From: Pseudomonas sp. LFM046
Lineage (GTDB): Bacteria > Pseudomonadota > Gammaproteobacteria > Pseudomonadales > Pseudomonadaceae
DNA length: 64,000 nt
Direction: 5' to 3'
Assembly (NCBI RefSeq): GCF_000949385.2
Contig: NZ_JYKO02000001.1
Coordinates: 5,416,678 to 5,480,677, forward strand
Shown here: piece after piece, positions 46,839 to 56,800 of the stretch
Position numbering within the stretch: the stretch's first letter is position 1
Layout of the letters: each line of letters opens with the position of its first letter
Program-made: the position numbers and the translations under genes
Notes under the pieces: generated by a model
What the model was told of the DNA's origin: nothing
Database searches by the model: none
Seen by the model: only the letters and a program-made list of their open reading frames with translations

Positions 46839-48152
46839 ATGCCGCATCTGTCCCGCCTCACTTCCCTGGCCATGGCACTGGCGCTGCTCAGCGGCGCCCC
46901 GCACCTGCTGGCCGCCGAGGAGCCGGCAAAGCTCCCCGCCACGACGGTGAACGGCAAGGCGCCGCTGCCACTGGACGAGCTGCGGACCTTTGCCGAGGTG
47001 CTGGATCGCATCAAGTCCGCCTACGTCGAGCCGGTGGACGATAAAACCCTGCTGGAGAATGCCATCAAGGGCATGCTCAGCAACCTCGACCCGCACTCCG
47101 CCTACCTGGAGCCGGAAGACTTCCAGGAGCTGCAGGAAAGCACCAGCGGCGAATTCGGCGGCCTGGGCATCGAAGTGGGCGCCGAGGACGGTTTCGTCAA
47201 GGTGGTCTCCCCCATCGACGACACCCCCGCGTCCAAGGCCGGCATCCAGCCCGGCGACCTGATCGTGAAGATCGACGGCCAGCCCACCAAGGGCATCTCG
47301 CTCATGGAAGCGGTGGACAAGATGCGCGGCAAGGCCGGCAGCAAGATCACCCTGACCCTCGTGCGTGATGGCGGCCAGCCGTTCGATGTGGAACTGGTGC
47401 GCGCCGCGATCAAGGTCAAGAGCGTGAAGAGCCAGATGCTGGAGAAGGGCTACGGCTACCTGCGCATCACCCAATTCCAGGTCAACACCGGCGAAGAAGT
47501 CGGCAAAGCGCTGGCCAAGATGCGCAAGGACAACGGCGGCCGCCTGAGCGGTCTGGTCCTGGACCTGCGCAACAACCCCGGCGGCGTGCTGCAGGCCGCG
47601 GTGGAAGTCACCGACCAATTCCTGACGAAGGGCCTGATCGTCTACACCAAGGGCCGCATCGCCAACTCCGAACTGCGCTTCTCCGCCGACCCGGCCGACG
47701 CCAGCGAAGGCGTGCCGCTGGTGGTGCTGATCAACGGTGGCAGCGCCTCGGCTGCGGAAATCGTCGCCGGCGCCTTGCAGGATCACAAACGTGGCGTGCT
47801 GATGGGCACTGACAGCTTCGGCAAAGGTTCGGTGCAAACCGTGCTGCCGCTGAACAATGACCGCGCCCTGAAGCTCACCACCGCGCTCTACTACACCCCC
47901 AACGGCCGCTCCATCCAGGCCCAGGGCATTGTTCCGGACATCGAAGTGGCACGCGCCAAGGTCACCCGCGAGCAGGACGGCGAAACCTTCAAGGAAGCCG
48001 ACCTCGCCGGCCACCTCGGCAACGGCAACGGCGGTGCGGACCGCCCGAGCGCAAGCAAGAAAGCCGCAGAGCCGCGTCCGCAGGATGACGACTTCCAGCT
48101 GAGCCAGGCCCTAAACCTGCTGAAAGGCCTGAACGTCACCCGCGAGAACTGA
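46839..48152 (+). CDS. ctpA: Carboxy-terminal processing protease CtpA (S41 family)
   Basis: This 437-residue periplasmic serine protease has a signal peptide (to about residue 25, LLAAEEP), a PDZ domain (about 95-180, including FGGLGIEVG and GIQPGDLIVKIDGQP) and the S41 core with the Ser in LINGGSASAAEIVAGAL and the Lys in DSFGKGSVQTVLP. In P. aeruginosa CtpA works with LbcA to degrade peptidoglycan cross-link hydrolases. It lies in an operon with envC and the downstream deacetylase gene, two bases away. Confidence 0.95.
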   Translation: MPHLSRLTSLAMALALLSGAPHLLAAEEPAKLPATTVNGKAPLPLDELRTFAEVLDRIKSAYVEPVDDKTLLENAIKGMLSNLDPHSAYLEPEDFQELQESTSGEFGGLGIEVGAEDGFVKVVSPIDDTPASKAGIQPGDLIVKIDGQPTKGISLMEAVDKMRGKAGSKITLTLVRDGGQPFDVELVRAAIKVKSVKSQMLEKGYGYLRITQFQVNTGEEVGKALAKMRKDNGGRLSGLVLDLRNNPGGVLQAAVEVTDQFLTKGLIVYTKGRIANSELRFSADPADASEGVPLVVLINGGSASAAEIVAGALQDHKRGVLMGTDSFGKGSVQTVLPLNNDRALKLTTALYYTPNGRSIQAQGIVPDIEVARAKVTREQDGETFKEADLAGHLGNGNGGADRPSASKKAAEPRPQDDDFQLSQALNLLKGLNVTREN

Positions 48153-48153
48153 T

Positions 48154-48918
48154 ATGAGGCTGGGCACCTGGTTGCTCGCGCTGTGGCTGGGCGCAACAGC
48201 AGCCGGTGCCTGGGCCGCTCCCCCCGCGCGCCTGGCCCTGGTGATCGACGACCTGGGCCAGGTCCCGGCCCGCGATCAGCGTGTCCTCGCCCTCCCCGGC
48301 CCGGTAGCGCTCTCCATCCTCCCGGATACCCCCCACTCCCGAGAACTGGCCGAAGCGGCCCACGCCGCCGGCAAGACGGTGATGCTGCACCTGCCCATGG
48401 ACCCGGCCACCGGCCCCTACGCCTGGCATCCCGGGTTGCCCACAGCGGAACTGGAAAAGCGTCTGGACGCCGCCCTGCAGCGGGTGCCCTACGCGCGCGG
48501 CCTGAACAATCACATGGGCAGCCGCATGACCACCCAGCGCCCGGCCATGGCCTGGCTGATGCAGCGCTTGCAACAGGATCACCGGTTCTTCGTCGACAGC
48601 CGCACCAGCGCTGCCACCGTAGCCGCCGCCGAAGCGCAGAAAGCCGGCCTGGCCAGCCTCTCGCGGGACATCTTCCTCGACGACGACCAGAGCCCGGCCG
48701 CCGTGGCCGCGCAGTTCGATGCCGCCCTCAAACTGGCTCGCAAACAGGGCTCGGCCTTGATGATCGGCCACCCGCACCCGGCGACCCTGCAACTGCTGGA
48801 GCGCGAACTGCCCCGCCTCAAGAAACGGGGCTTCGAGCTGATCGACGTGGAAATGCTGATTGCCCTGCGTGGCAATCGGGCCATGGCTGCGCATGGCAAG
48901 GCGGGGATTTACAGGTAA
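48154..48918 (+). CDS. Divergent polysaccharide deacetylase family protein (YibQ-like)
   Basis: This 254-residue protein has a signal peptide (cleavage near GAWAAPP) and a NodB-like fold of the divergent polysaccharide deacetylase family. Conserved blocks are ALVIDDLGQ near residue 30, LSILPDTPHS, MLHLPMDP, NNHMGSRMT and FVDSRTSA. The Asp and His residues suggest a metal site, but substrate and activity are unproven. It is the third gene of the envC-ctpA operon, the same order as E. coli envC-yibQ with ctpA inserted. Confidence 0.87.
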   Translation: MRLGTWLLALWLGATAAGAWAAPPARLALVIDDLGQVPARDQRVLALPGPVALSILPDTPHSRELAEAAHAAGKTVMLHLPMDPATGPYAWHPGLPTAELEKRLDAALQRVPYARGLNNHMGSRMTTQRPAMAWLMQRLQQDHRFFVDSRTSAATVAAAEAQKAGLASLSRDIFLDDDQSPAAVAAQFDAALKLARKQGSALMIGHPHPATLQLLERELPRLKKRGFELIDVEMLIALRGNRAMAAHGKAGIYR

Positions 48919-48928
48919 CGCCCTATCG

Positions 48929-49005
48929 CGAATGAATTCGCGCCTACAACAGACGACGTGCGCCCTGTAGGAGCGAATTCATTCGCGAAGCAGGCCGCAG
49001 GCCTG
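48929..49005. repeat. REP-like element, reduced and rearranged copy 4
   Basis: A left half reads CGCGAATGAATTCGCGCCTACA and a right half TGTAGGAGCGAATTCATTCG. The arms are thus in opposite order to copies 1-3 and they carry shared base changes. It lies between the deacetylase gene and the first binding protein, which are convergent. Confidence 0.7.
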
Positions 49006-49016
49006 CCCCGACAGCA

Positions 49017-49772
49017 TTACAGGTAGTTCTGGGTGATCTCGTCGACGAAACCGTCGCTACGCATCTGGTCCAGGGCCTTCTGAAGGCGCTCGATCACCTC
49101 GTCCGGGGTGTCCTTGTTGAAGGCCAGGTAGAGTTCGGCGCTGTTGAAGCGCAGGACGGTCTGCAGACCGGTCACGCCTTCCTGCTTGGCCAGGTAGCGG
49201 CCCACCGGGTCGGTGGTGGCCCAGAGGTCGATCTGCCCCTTGAGCAGCTTCTTCACGTTCTCCTGGTCGCGCAGGGCGTTCTGCGGCTTCATGCCCTGGC
49301 TTTCCAGGTGCTGGCTCACGGCGTCGTTCTTGTAGGCGCCGATGCGGTACTGGGCGGCGCCCTTAAGGTCCTTGACGTTGAGGTTGTTGCCCGGCGCGGC
49401 GAGCAGCACCCATTCGGTCTTGGCGATGGGGCCGACCCACTTGAACAGCGGCTGGCGCTCCGGCGTGAAGGTGGTGGAGAAGAGGCCGTAGTTGGGCTTG
49501 TCCAGGGTCAGGCGGTAGAGGCGATCCCAGGGGAAGCGAAGGGTCAGGCTGTAGTTGATGCCGGCGCGCTTGAACATCTCGCGGACGATGTCGGCACTGA
49601 TGCCATCGATGCCGTCGTCGCGGGCGAAGTTCTTGTCATCCACCGCCATGTTGAACGGCGGGAAGTTCTCGGTGAGCAACACCACCTTGTAATCCGCCGG
49701 CAATTCGGCGCGTGCCGTGAAGGCGAGGAACATCAGGCCCAGGGTCAGGGCGCGCTGGATCAACTTCTGCAT
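49017..49772 (-). CDS. Periplasmic solute-binding protein family 3, paralogue A
   Basis: This 251-residue protein has a signal peptide (cleavage near TARAELPA) and an amino acid-type binding fold. It shares with its neighbour the segments YKVVLLTENFPPFNM, IVREMFKRAG, SLTLRFPWDR, QIDLWATTDPVGRYLAKQEGV and LRFNSAELYLAFNKD. These proteins belong to a branch of the family often without adjacent permeases, as here. The ligand is unknown. I start at 49772 (MQKLIQRA), where GGA is well spaced. Confidence 0.83.
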   Translation of the reverse strand: MQKLIQRALTLGLMFLAFTARAELPADYKVVLLTENFPPFNMAVDDKNFARDDGIDGISADIVREMFKRAGINYSLTLRFPWDRLYRLTLDKPNYGLFSTTFTPERQPLFKWVGPIAKTEWVLLAAPGNNLNVKDLKGAAQYRIGAYKNDAVSQHLESQGMKPQNALRDQENVKKLLKGQIDLWATTDPVGRYLAKQEGVTGLQTVLRFNSAELYLAFNKDTPDEVIERLQKALDQMRSDGFVDEITQNYL

Positions 49773-49908
49773 GGTCATTTCCGCTCGCTTGGATTTGTGG
49801 TTGTGGCTAGCGGCTTCCTTGCGTGGGCTCCCCACCCACGGACGTACGACATGAACGTCCTGCCTTCCATGGCAAACGACCGGCACTTGGCCGGTCGTTC
49901 ATGTCTGT

Positions 49909-50664
49909 TTACAGGTAGCTGTTGAGGATCTCGTCGACATAGCCCTCGGCACGCATCTTGTCCAGCGCGGCCTGCAGCTTGTTCACCACCTCGTCCGGCA
50001 CTTCCTTGTTCAGCGCGAGGAAGAGCTCGGCCTGGTTGAAGCGCAGCACGGTCTTCAGGCCGTTCACGCCTTCCTGCTTGGCCAGGTAGCGGCCGGCCGG
50101 GTCGCCGGTGGCCCAGAGGTCGATCTGGCCTTTCTCCAGCTTCTTCGCGTTTTCCTGGTCGCGCAGGGCGGTGACGGGCTCGAGCTTCTGTTGGGTCAGG
50201 TATTCGGCGATGGCGTCGCCCTTGTAGGCGCCCACCTTGTACTTGCGGGCGTCGTCCAGGCTGCCGAGGGCGATCGGGCTGTCGCCGCGGGCCAGCATCA
50301 CCCAGTCGTCCGGGCCGATCGGGCCGACCCACTTGAAGGACTGCTCGCGCTCCGGCAGCCGCGCGGTAACGAACACGCCGTAGTCCGGTTTTTCCAGCGC
50401 CAGCTTGTAGATGCGATCCCAGGGGAAGCGCAGGGTGAGGCTGTACTTGACCCCGGCGCGCTTGAACATCTCGCGCACGATGTCGACGGCGATACCGTCG
50501 ACATTGTCTTCCTGGGCGAAGTTCTTCCCGTTGATCGACATGTTGTAGGGCGGGAAGTTTTCAGTCAGGAGAACGACGCTGTAGTTCTCATCCACTTCAG
50601 CGCGGGCCGTACCGGCAAGCACCATCAGGGTACCGGCCAGAGCCAGCAGCAGGCGTTTCGACAT
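49909..50664 (-). CDS. Periplasmic solute-binding protein family 3, paralogue B
   Basis: This 251-residue protein has exactly the length of paralogue A and about two thirds identity by eye (YSVVLLTENFPPYNMSING, SLTLRFPWDRIYKL, QIDLWATGDPAGRYLAKQEGV). Its signal peptide ends near GTARAEVDE. It is transcribed first, with A about 136 bases downstream. No permease or ATPase is present nearby. The pair looks like a recent tandem duplication followed by divergence in the ligand-contact loop (ERQPLFKWVGPIA versus EREQSFKWVGPIG). Confidence 0.83.
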   Translation of the reverse strand: MSKRLLLALAGTLMVLAGTARAEVDENYSVVLLTENFPPYNMSINGKNFAQEDNVDGIAVDIVREMFKRAGVKYSLTLRFPWDRIYKLALEKPDYGVFVTARLPEREQSFKWVGPIGPDDWVMLARGDSPIALGSLDDARKYKVGAYKGDAIAEYLTQQKLEPVTALRDQENAKKLEKGQIDLWATGDPAGRYLAKQEGVNGLKTVLRFNQAELFLALNKEVPDEVVNKLQAALDKMRAEGYVDEILNSYL

Positions 50665-50798
50665 TGGCGATTACCTTCGAGGAGAAATGGGAAATGCGCT
50701 GAGCTTAACCTCGCCGGGGCGAGGCTCGGGCATCAGCGGCCCAGGCTGCGAAGTCCGTCACGCGGACAGCCTGGGCCAATGCAAGGCAAGAATCGTGC

Positions 50799-51569
50799 TC
50801 AGCGCACCAGGATGCCGCGGCTGGCCAGGTAGGCCTTGGCTTCGGGCACAGTGTATTCGCCGAAGTGGAAGATGCTCGCCGCCAGAACCGCGTCGGCCTT
50901 GCCTTCCAGGATGCCGGCAGCCAGGTGCTCGAGATTGCCGACGCCGCCGGAGGCGATCACCGGAATCCCGACGGTCTCGCTGATGGCGCGGGTGACGCCC
51001 AGGTCGTAACCGCTCTTCACACCGTCCTGGTCCATGCTGGTGAGCAGGATCTCACCGGCGCCCAGGTCTTCCATCTTCTTCGCCCAGGCCACGGCATCCA
51101 GGCCAGTGGGCTTGCGCCCGCCATGGGTGAAGATTTCCCAGCGCGGGGTTTCCCCCGGGCCCGAGACTTTCTTGGCGTCGATGGCGACCACGATGCACTG
51201 GGAGCCGAAACGTGCTGCCGCCTCACCCACGAACTCGGGGGTGAAGACTGCGGCGGTGTTGATGGACACCTTGTCGGCACCAGCGTTGAGCAGGTTGCGG
51301 ATGTCCTGCACGGTGCGCACGCCCCCCCCCACGGTCAGCGGGATGAAGACCTGGCTGGCCATGCGTTCCACGGTGTGCAAGGTGGTGTCACGGCCGTCGA
51401 CGCTGGCAGTGATGTCGAGGAAGGTGATTTCGTCGGCACCCTGCTCATCGTAACGGCGGGCAATTTCCACCGGGTCGCCGGCGTCGCGGATGTTCTCGAA
51501 CTTGACGCCCTTGACCACGCGGCCGTTGTCCACGTCGAGGCAGGGGATGATGCGTTTTGCCAGTGCCAT
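50799..51569 (-). CDS. hisF: Imidazole glycerol phosphate synthase, cyclase subunit
   Basis: This 256-residue (beta/alpha)8-barrel enzyme uses ammonia from HisH to form imidazole glycerol phosphate and AICAR. Conserved segments are [16 protein letters not shown] at the start, [15 protein letters not shown] and ASGGVGN. A run of nine C residues (GGG-GGG-GGC glycine codons) lies at about 51322-51330 in the coding sequence. It is the last gene of the hisB-hisH-DUF2164-hisA-hisF group. Confidence 0.97.
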   Translation of the reverse strand: MALAKRIIPCLDVDNGRVVKGVKFENIRDAGDPVEIARRYDEQGADEITFLDITASVDGRDTTLHTVERMASQVFIPLTVGGGVRTVQDIRNLLNAGADKVSINTAAVFTPEFVGEAAARFGSQCIVVAIDAKKVSGPGETPRWEIFTHGGRKPTGLDAVAWAKKMEDLGAGEILLTSMDQDGVKSGYDLGVTRAISETVGIPVIASGGVGNLEHLAAGILEGKADAVLAASIFHFGEYTVPEAKAYLASRGILVR

Positions 51570-51614
51570 AACAGTGTTCCCGTAAGGTGCGCCATGCGCA
51601 CCGTTGGCCGTCGA

Positions 51615-52352
51615 TTAACCCTTGTAGCTGTCGCAGAAGGCCTGCGCCTCGGCTACATCCAGGGTGCCCTCGTAGATGGCGCGGCCGGTGATGGCGCCGA
51701 TGATGCCGGGGGCCTTGGCGGCCAGCAGCTTCTCGATGTCACCGAGGTTGTGGATACCGCCGGAAGCGATCACCGGGATGCGGCTGGCGGCGGCCAGGGC
51801 CGCGGTGGCCTCGACGTTGCAGCCCTGCATCATCCCGTCCTTGGCGATGTCGGTGTAGACGATGGCGGACACGCCGTCGGCCTCGAAGCGGCGGGCCAGG
51901 TCAACCGCCTGCACGCTGCTCACTTCGGCCCAGCCGTCGGTGGCGACGAAGCCATCCTTCGCGTCCAGACCGACGATGACCTTGCCCGGGAAGGCCTTGC
52001 AGGCCTCGGTGACGAATTCGGGTTCCTTCACCGCCTTGGTGCCGATGATCACGTAACTGACGCCGGCCTTGACGTAGTGCTCGATGGTTTCCAGGGAGCG
52101 GATGCCGCCGCCGATCTGGATCGGCAGGTTCGGGTAACGCTTGGCGATGGCGGTGACCACCTCACCGTTCACCGGCTTGCCTTCGAAGGCGCCGTTCAGG
52201 TCCACCAGGTGCAGGCGGCGGCAGCCACCTTCCACCCATTTGGCGGCCATGCTCACCGGGTCATCGGAGAACACGGTGGAGTCTTCCATGCGGCCTTGGC
52301 GCAGGCGCACGCAGGCGCCGTCCTTCAGATCGATAGCGGGGATAATCAGCAT
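51615..52352 (-). CDS. hisA: Phosphoribosyl-formimino-AICAR-phosphate isomerase
   Basis: This 245-residue TIM-barrel protein catalyses the Amadori rearrangement before HisF. It opens [19 protein letters not shown], with the catalytic Asp near residue 8; the second is in [14 protein letters not shown]. The GGGIRS phosphate loop is present. The gene lies 45 bases before hisF, and the pair arose by the well-known ancient duplication of half-barrels. Confidence 0.97.
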   Translation of the reverse strand: MLIIPAIDLKDGACVRLRQGRMEDSTVFSDDPVSMAAKWVEGGCRRLHLVDLNGAFEGKPVNGEVVTAIAKRYPNLPIQIGGGIRSLETIEHYVKAGVSYVIIGTKAVKEPEFVTEACKAFPGKVIVGLDAKDGFVATDGWAEVSSVQAVDLARRFEADGVSAIVYTDIAKDGMMQGCNVEATAALAAASRIPVIASGGIHNLGDIEKLLAAKAPGIIGAITGRAIYEGTLDVAEAQAFCDSYKG

Positions 52353-52392
52353 CGGTTCAACCTGTTCGAAGTCAGTGGATTCGGCTTGGCGC

Positions 52393-52650
52393 TCAGTCTT
52401 TCTCGAGCGCCCACAAGTCGCTCTCGATGCTTTCGAACCTGTCTTTCAGGTGCGCCTGCACATCGGAGATCGCCTTGTTGTAGAAATGCGGCGCGAACTC
52501 CCGGGCGAAGAAGTCGAGGACTTCCTCGGCCTCGAAGGAACCCAGTTCCAGCTCGAAGCGATCAGCCATGAAACGCTTGATCGCCAACACCGCCCCATCG
52601 GTCAGGGCGGCGTCCAGTTGCAGGCTCGGAGCCTTCTTCGCGCGGCTCAT
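52393..52650 (-). CDS. DUF2164 family protein
   Basis: This 85-residue protein contains the DUF2164 domain: [20 protein letters not shown] and [19 protein letters not shown]. Function is unknown. It sits between hisH and hisA on the same strand, so it is expressed with the histidine genes. An alternative start at 52668 would add six residues and overlap hisH; I prefer 52650. Confidence 0.85.
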   Translation of the reverse strand: MSRAKKAPSLQLDAALTDGAVLAIKRFMADRFELELGSFEAEEVLDFFAREFAPHFYNKAISDVQAHLKDRFESIESDLWALEKD

Positions 52651-52654
52651 GGAC

Positions 52655-53293
52655 TTACCAGCGGCCATCCCAGGCGGCGAAGTTCTGCAGCAATTGCAGG
52701 CCGTGGGTATGGCTCTTTTCCGGGTGGAACTGCACGGCGAAGCGCGAGCCTTCGGCCAGCGCCGCGGCGAAATCCTTGCCGTAGTGGCCGCGGCCGACTA
52801 CCTGCTTGGGATTGCCGGCCTCGATGTAGTAGCTGTGCACGAAGTAGAAGCGCGCGCGATCGGGGATGTTGTGCCAGAGCGGGTGGGCCACGCTCTGCTG
52901 CACCTCGTTCCAGCCCATGTGCGGCACTTTCAGGTGCGCACCGTCCTCGACCAGGTCCTTGCCGAAGAAGCGCACCTGGCCGGGGAACAGGCCGATGCAA
53001 TCGACGCCGTCGTTCTCCTCGCTGCGCTCCAGCAGTGCCTGCATGCCGACGCAGATGCCGAGGAAGGGACGATCCTTGCTGACTTCCTGCACCAGGCTGT
53101 CGAAGCCCAGGCGACGGATCTCCGCCATGCAATCGCGGATGGCGCCGACGCCGGGGAAGACCACCCGGTCTGCCTCGCGGATCACATCGGCATCGCTGGT
53201 GACCAGCACCCGACCGGCGCCTACGTGTTCAAGGGCCTTGGAAACCGAGTGCAGGTTGCCCATGCCGTAATCGATGACTGCAACCGTCTGCAT
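52655..53293 (-). CDS. hisH: Imidazole glycerol phosphate synthase, glutaminase subunit
   Basis: This 212-residue class I glutamine amidotransferase supplies ammonia to HisF. The catalytic Cys is in [13 protein letters not shown] near residue 80, and the His-Glu pair is in QFHPEKSH near residue 190. The start overlaps the last base of the hisB stop. Confidence 0.97.
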   Translation of the reverse strand: MQTVAVIDYGMGNLHSVSKALEHVGAGRVLVTSDADVIREADRVVFPGVGAIRDCMAEIRRLGFDSLVQEVSKDRPFLGICVGMQALLERSEENDGVDCIGLFPGQVRFFGKDLVEDGAHLKVPHMGWNEVQQSVAHPLWHNIPDRARFYFVHSYYIEAGNPKQVVGRGHYGKDFAAALAEGSRFAVQFHPEKSHTHGLQLLQNFAAWDGRW

Positions 53294-53886
53294 CAGAGCA
53301 CGCCCTTGGTGGAGGGCATCTGGCCGGCCATGCGCGGATCGCGCTCGACGGCCATGCGCAGGGCGCGGCCGAAGGCCTTGAAGACGGTTTCGATCTGGTG
53401 GTGGGTGTTGTGGCCACGCAGGTTGTCGATGTGCAGCGTCACCAGGGCGTGGTTGACGAAGCCCTGGAAGAACTCCTGGAACAGGTCGACGTCGAAGCCG
53501 CCTACCACCGCGCGGGTGAAGGGAACGTGCATCTGCAGGCCGGGGCGGCCGGAGAAGTCGATGACCACGCGGGACAGGGCTTCATCGAGCGGCACATAGG
53601 AGTGGCCGTAACGCACGATGCCCTTCTTGTCGCCGATGGCCTGGGTGAAGGCCTGGCCGAGGGTGATGCCGACGTCTTCCACGGTGTGGTGATCGTCGAT
53701 ATGCAGATCGCCCTTGCACTCGATGTCCAGGTCGATCAGGCCATGGCGGGCGATCTGGTCGAGCATGTGCTCAAGGAAAGGTACGCCGATATCGAAGCGC
53801 GCCTTGCCGGTGCCATCCAGGTTGATCGAGACCTTGATCTGGGTTTCCAGGGTATTGCGTTCGACGGATGCCGTGCGTTCGGCCAT
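53293..53886 (-). CDS. hisB: Imidazoleglycerol-phosphate dehydratase
   Basis: This 197-residue single-function dehydratase removes water from imidazole glycerol phosphate. The two manganese motifs are present: [13 protein letters not shown] with IDDHHTVED, and GHNTHHQIE near the C-terminus. Unlike in E. coli there is no fused phosphatase. The start at 53886 ([11 protein letters not shown]) is better than an upstream in-frame ATG at 53898. It heads the his gene group here. Confidence 0.97.
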   Translation of the reverse strand: MAERTASVERNTLETQIKVSINLDGTGKARFDIGVPFLEHMLDQIARHGLIDLDIECKGDLHIDDHHTVEDVGITLGQAFTQAIGDKKGIVRYGHSYVPLDEALSRVVIDFSGRPGLQMHVPFTRAVVGGFDVDLFQEFFQGFVNHALVTLHIDNLRGHNTHHQIETVFKAFGRALRMAVERDPRMAGQMPSTKGVL

Positions 53887-54013
53887 CACCAGCTCCACAA
53901 AAGCTCACGAAAAAGTGCGCCATTATAGGCCGCCCACCCTTGGCGCGGCTACCGACAGCGGTCGGCGGGGTTTACACTTTCCGGCCTGCCCGCAGCCCCC
54001 TCCAGGAGCCCCC

Positions 54014-54412
54014 ATGCCCGTACTAGTCGAGACCCTGAGCAACCCGTCCCAACAGGATCGCGACGACCTGGCGAAGATCTATGCCGACGCCCCGGCCTGG
54101 CTGCTGCCGCCCTACTCCGACGCCGCAGAGCTGGTCGAGCGCGGGCTGGCCGAAGGGCTGCTGGTAGCCGGCCGCTTCAACGACCGCCTGCTGGGTGCAG
54201 CCCTGGTGGTGCGCGGCGAGCGACACTGGCGCTTGTCCCATCTCTGTGTGCGCAAGGTGACCCGCAATCGCGGCGTCGGCCGCCGACTGGTGGAGGAAGC
54301 CGCCCGCCTGGCGCGTGAAGCCGGCAAACCGCTACACCTGGCCGCTCCACGGGACCACCTGGAAAGCCAGGCCCTGGCCGCGCGCCTGCACCTGCCGCTG
54401 GAAAGCCTCTGA
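54014..54412 (+). CDS. PanZ/PanM-like GNAT acetyl-CoA sensor
   Basis: This 132-residue GNAT-fold protein resembles E. coli PanZ, which binds acetyl-CoA and triggers or limits aspartate decarboxylase PanD in pantothenate synthesis. Shared pattern includes QDRDDLAKI, GRFNDRLLGAALV and LCVRKVTRNRGVGRRLVEEA, the last being the acetyl-CoA pyrophosphate loop. The frame is open upstream, but the ATG at 54014 with AGGAG is the better start. No panD is in the window, so the role is inferred from likeness. Confidence 0.75.
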   Translation: MPVLVETLSNPSQQDRDDLAKIYADAPAWLLPPYSDAAELVERGLAEGLLVAGRFNDRLLGAALVVRGERHWRLSHLCVRKVTRNRGVGRRLVEEAARLAREAGKPLHLAAPRDHLESQALAARLHLPLESL

Positions 54413-54568
54413 GGCATCGTTGCCGTCGGAGGCTGAACCCCTGGCGCAAATCATCATCCAAAGTCCCTGACCGGGGCGCCGAACCGCGCGCCACCGTAGG
54501 CCACGACTAATGGCCCGGCGCTATACTCGGCACCTTCAATTCACGCGATCCACCACAAGGACTGGCCA

Positions 54569-56800
54569 ATGAAAGCCTTCGGCAAAATCCTGGGCCTCAT
54601 CTTCCTCGGGCTGTTGCTGATCATCGTGGCGGCGGGCTTCGCCCTGACCCACCTGTTCGACCCCAACGACTACAAGGACGAAATCCAGCAACTGGCCCGG
54701 GACAAGGCCAATCTGGAACTGACCCTCAACGGCGACATCGGCTGGAGCCTCTTCCCCTGGCTCGGCCTCGAACTGCACCAGGCCACCCTGGCCAGCGCCG
54801 CCTCCCCGGAGAAGCCGTTCGCCAACCTCGAGATGATCGGACTCTCGGTACGCGTACTGCCGCTGCTGCGCCGCGAAGTGCAGATGAGCGATATCCGTGT
54901 GGAAGGCCTCAACCTCGACCTGCAACGCGACGACAAGGGCCACGGCAACTGGGAAGACATCGGCCGCCCGGCCAAGGCCCCGGAAAGCACCCAGGCCAGC
55001 ACGCCGGCCAGCCCTGCGCCGACCGGTGAAGCCCAGCCGGCGCCTGCTGTCGAACGACCGGCACGTCCGGTCAAGCTGGATATCGACAGCCTCACCGTGC
55101 GCAACGCCCGCGTCGACTACACCGACGCCAAGACCGGCAAGCAATTCAGCGCCGAAGGCATCGAACTCACCACGGGCGCCATCCGCGAAGGCACTAGCAT
55201 CCCGATCAAGCTCAGTGCCTTCTTCGGCACCAACCAGCCGGTGCTGCGCGCCAAGACCGACCTCACCGCGAACCTGCGCTTCGAGCGCGCCCTGAAGCGC
55301 TATCAGCTGGAAGACCTCAAGCTGAACGGCGAAGCCTCGGGCGAGCCGTTCAAGGGCAAGACCGTGGCCTTCAACGCCCAGGGCCAACTGCTGGCCGACC
55401 TCGCCGCCAACGTCGCCGAGTGGAACAGCCTGAAGCTCACCGCGAATCAGATGCGCGCCCTCGGCGAGCTGAAAGTGCATGACCTGGCCAAGGACGCCCG
55501 CCTGGAAGGCGGCCTGTCCATCGCCCCGCTCAACCTGCGTGAGTTCCTTACCGGTGTCGGCGTCGAGCTGCCACCGATGAGCGACGCCAACGCCCTGCAG
55601 AAATTCGAGCTGGTGACCAAGCTCAGTGGCAGCCCCAACAGCCTGGTCTTCGAAGGCCTGAACCTGAAGCTCGACGACAGCACCTTCACTGGCCGGCTGG
55701 CGGTGGCCGACATCGCCAGCAAGGCCGTGCGCATCCAGCTCAAGGGCGACAAGCTCGACCTCGACCGCTACCTGCCGCCGAAGCAGAAGGACAAGCAGGA
55801 AGCCCAGACCGCCCGCAAAGCCGAAGTGAAGGCCACGGTGGCCAGCGCCAGCCAGGGCAACACGCCGCTGCCCAACGCCCCGACCCAGGCAGCCTGGAGC
55901 GAGGCACCCGTGTTGCCGGTGGACCAGCTGCGCAAGGTGGACCTGGAAGCGACCCTGAACGTCGGCGAACTGACCATCGACAAGCTGCCCATGGACGATT
56001 TCAGCCTCAAGGCCAACGGCAAGGGCGGCCTGCTGACCCTCGAAGACCTGCGCGGCGGCCTGTTCGGCGGCAGCTTTCAGGCCAATGCGCAGCTCGACGC
56101 ACGCTCGGCCGTGCCCCTGCTCAAGGGTCAGAAGCGCATCAGCAACGTGCCTGTGGAAAAGCTGCTCCAGACCCAGGAGCAGAAACCGCCGGTGCGCGGC
56201 CTGCTGGACATGACGGCTGACATCAGCAGCAGCGGCAACAGCCAGAAAGCCTGGATCGACGGCCTGAACGGCACTGCCAGCTTCGTCCTGAACGACGGCG
56301 CGCTGCTCGATGCCAACCTCGAACAACAGCTCTGCCAGGGCATCGCCACCCTCAACCGCAAGTCGCTGAGTAACACCCACGGCGGCAGTGAAACGCCCTT
56401 CCAGGAGCTCAAGGGTTCGCTCAACTTCGTCAACGGCGTGGCCAGCAACCCCGACCTGCGCGCCAGCATTCCTGGCCTCAACGTCAAGGGTGATGGCGAT
56501 GTCGACCTGCGTGTGCTGGGCCTCGATTACCGCGTGGGTGTGGTCATCGAAGGGGACAAGAGCGAGATGCCGGACCCGGCCTGCCAGGTCAACGAGCGCT
56601 ACGTCGGCATCGAGTGGCCGCTGCGCTGCCGTGGCCCGCTGGAGCTCGGCGCCAAGGCCTGCCGCCTGGACAAGGACGGCATGGGCAAGGTGGCCGCCAA
56701 GCTGGCCGGCGACAAGCTCAATGAAAAAATTGAAGAGAAGCTCGGCGACAAGGTCAGCCCTGAGCTGAAGGACGCACTCAAGGGGCTGTTCAAGCGATGA
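54569..56800 (+). CDS. AsmA family protein
   Basis: This 743-residue protein has an N-terminal membrane helix (about 8-28) followed by a large periplasmic part. The AsmA start [22 protein letters not shown] and [15 protein letters not shown] is clear, and the C-terminal AsmA_2 region includes [21 protein letters not shown]. Such proteins bridge the envelope and are implicated in phospholipid transport to the outer membrane. A Pro/Ala-rich insert lies at about 135-170. The stop overlaps the mutY start as ATGA. Confidence 0.92.
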   Translation: MKAFGKILGLIFLGLLLIIVAAGFALTHLFDPNDYKDEIQQLARDKANLELTLNGDIGWSLFPWLGLELHQATLASAASPEKPFANLEMIGLSVRVLPLLRREVQMSDIRVEGLNLDLQRDDKGHGNWEDIGRPAKAPESTQASTPASPAPTGEAQPAPAVERPARPVKLDIDSLTVRNARVDYTDAKTGKQFSAEGIELTTGAIREGTSIPIKLSAFFGTNQPVLRAKTDLTANLRFERALKRYQLEDLKLNGEASGEPFKGKTVAFNAQGQLLADLAANVAEWNSLKLTANQMRALGELKVHDLAKDARLEGGLSIAPLNLREFLTGVGVELPPMSDANALQKFELVTKLSGSPNSLVFEGLNLKLDDSTFTGRLAVADIASKAVRIQLKGDKLDLDRYLPPKQKDKQEAQTARKAEVKATVASASQGNTPLPNAPTQAAWSEAPVLPVDQLRKVDLEATLNVGELTIDKLPMDDFSLKANGKGGLLTLEDLRGGLFGGSFQANAQLDARSAVPLLKGQKRISNVPVEKLLQTQEQKPPVRGLLDMTADISSSGNSQKAWIDGLNGTASFVLNDGALLDANLEQQLCQGIATLNRKSLSNTHGGSETPFQELKGSLNFVNGVASNPDLRASIPGLNVKGDGDVDLRVLGLDYRVGVVIEGDKSEMPDPACQVNERYVGIEWPLRCRGPLELGAKACRLDKDGMGKVAAKLAGDKLNEKIEEKLGDKVSPELKDALKGLFKR

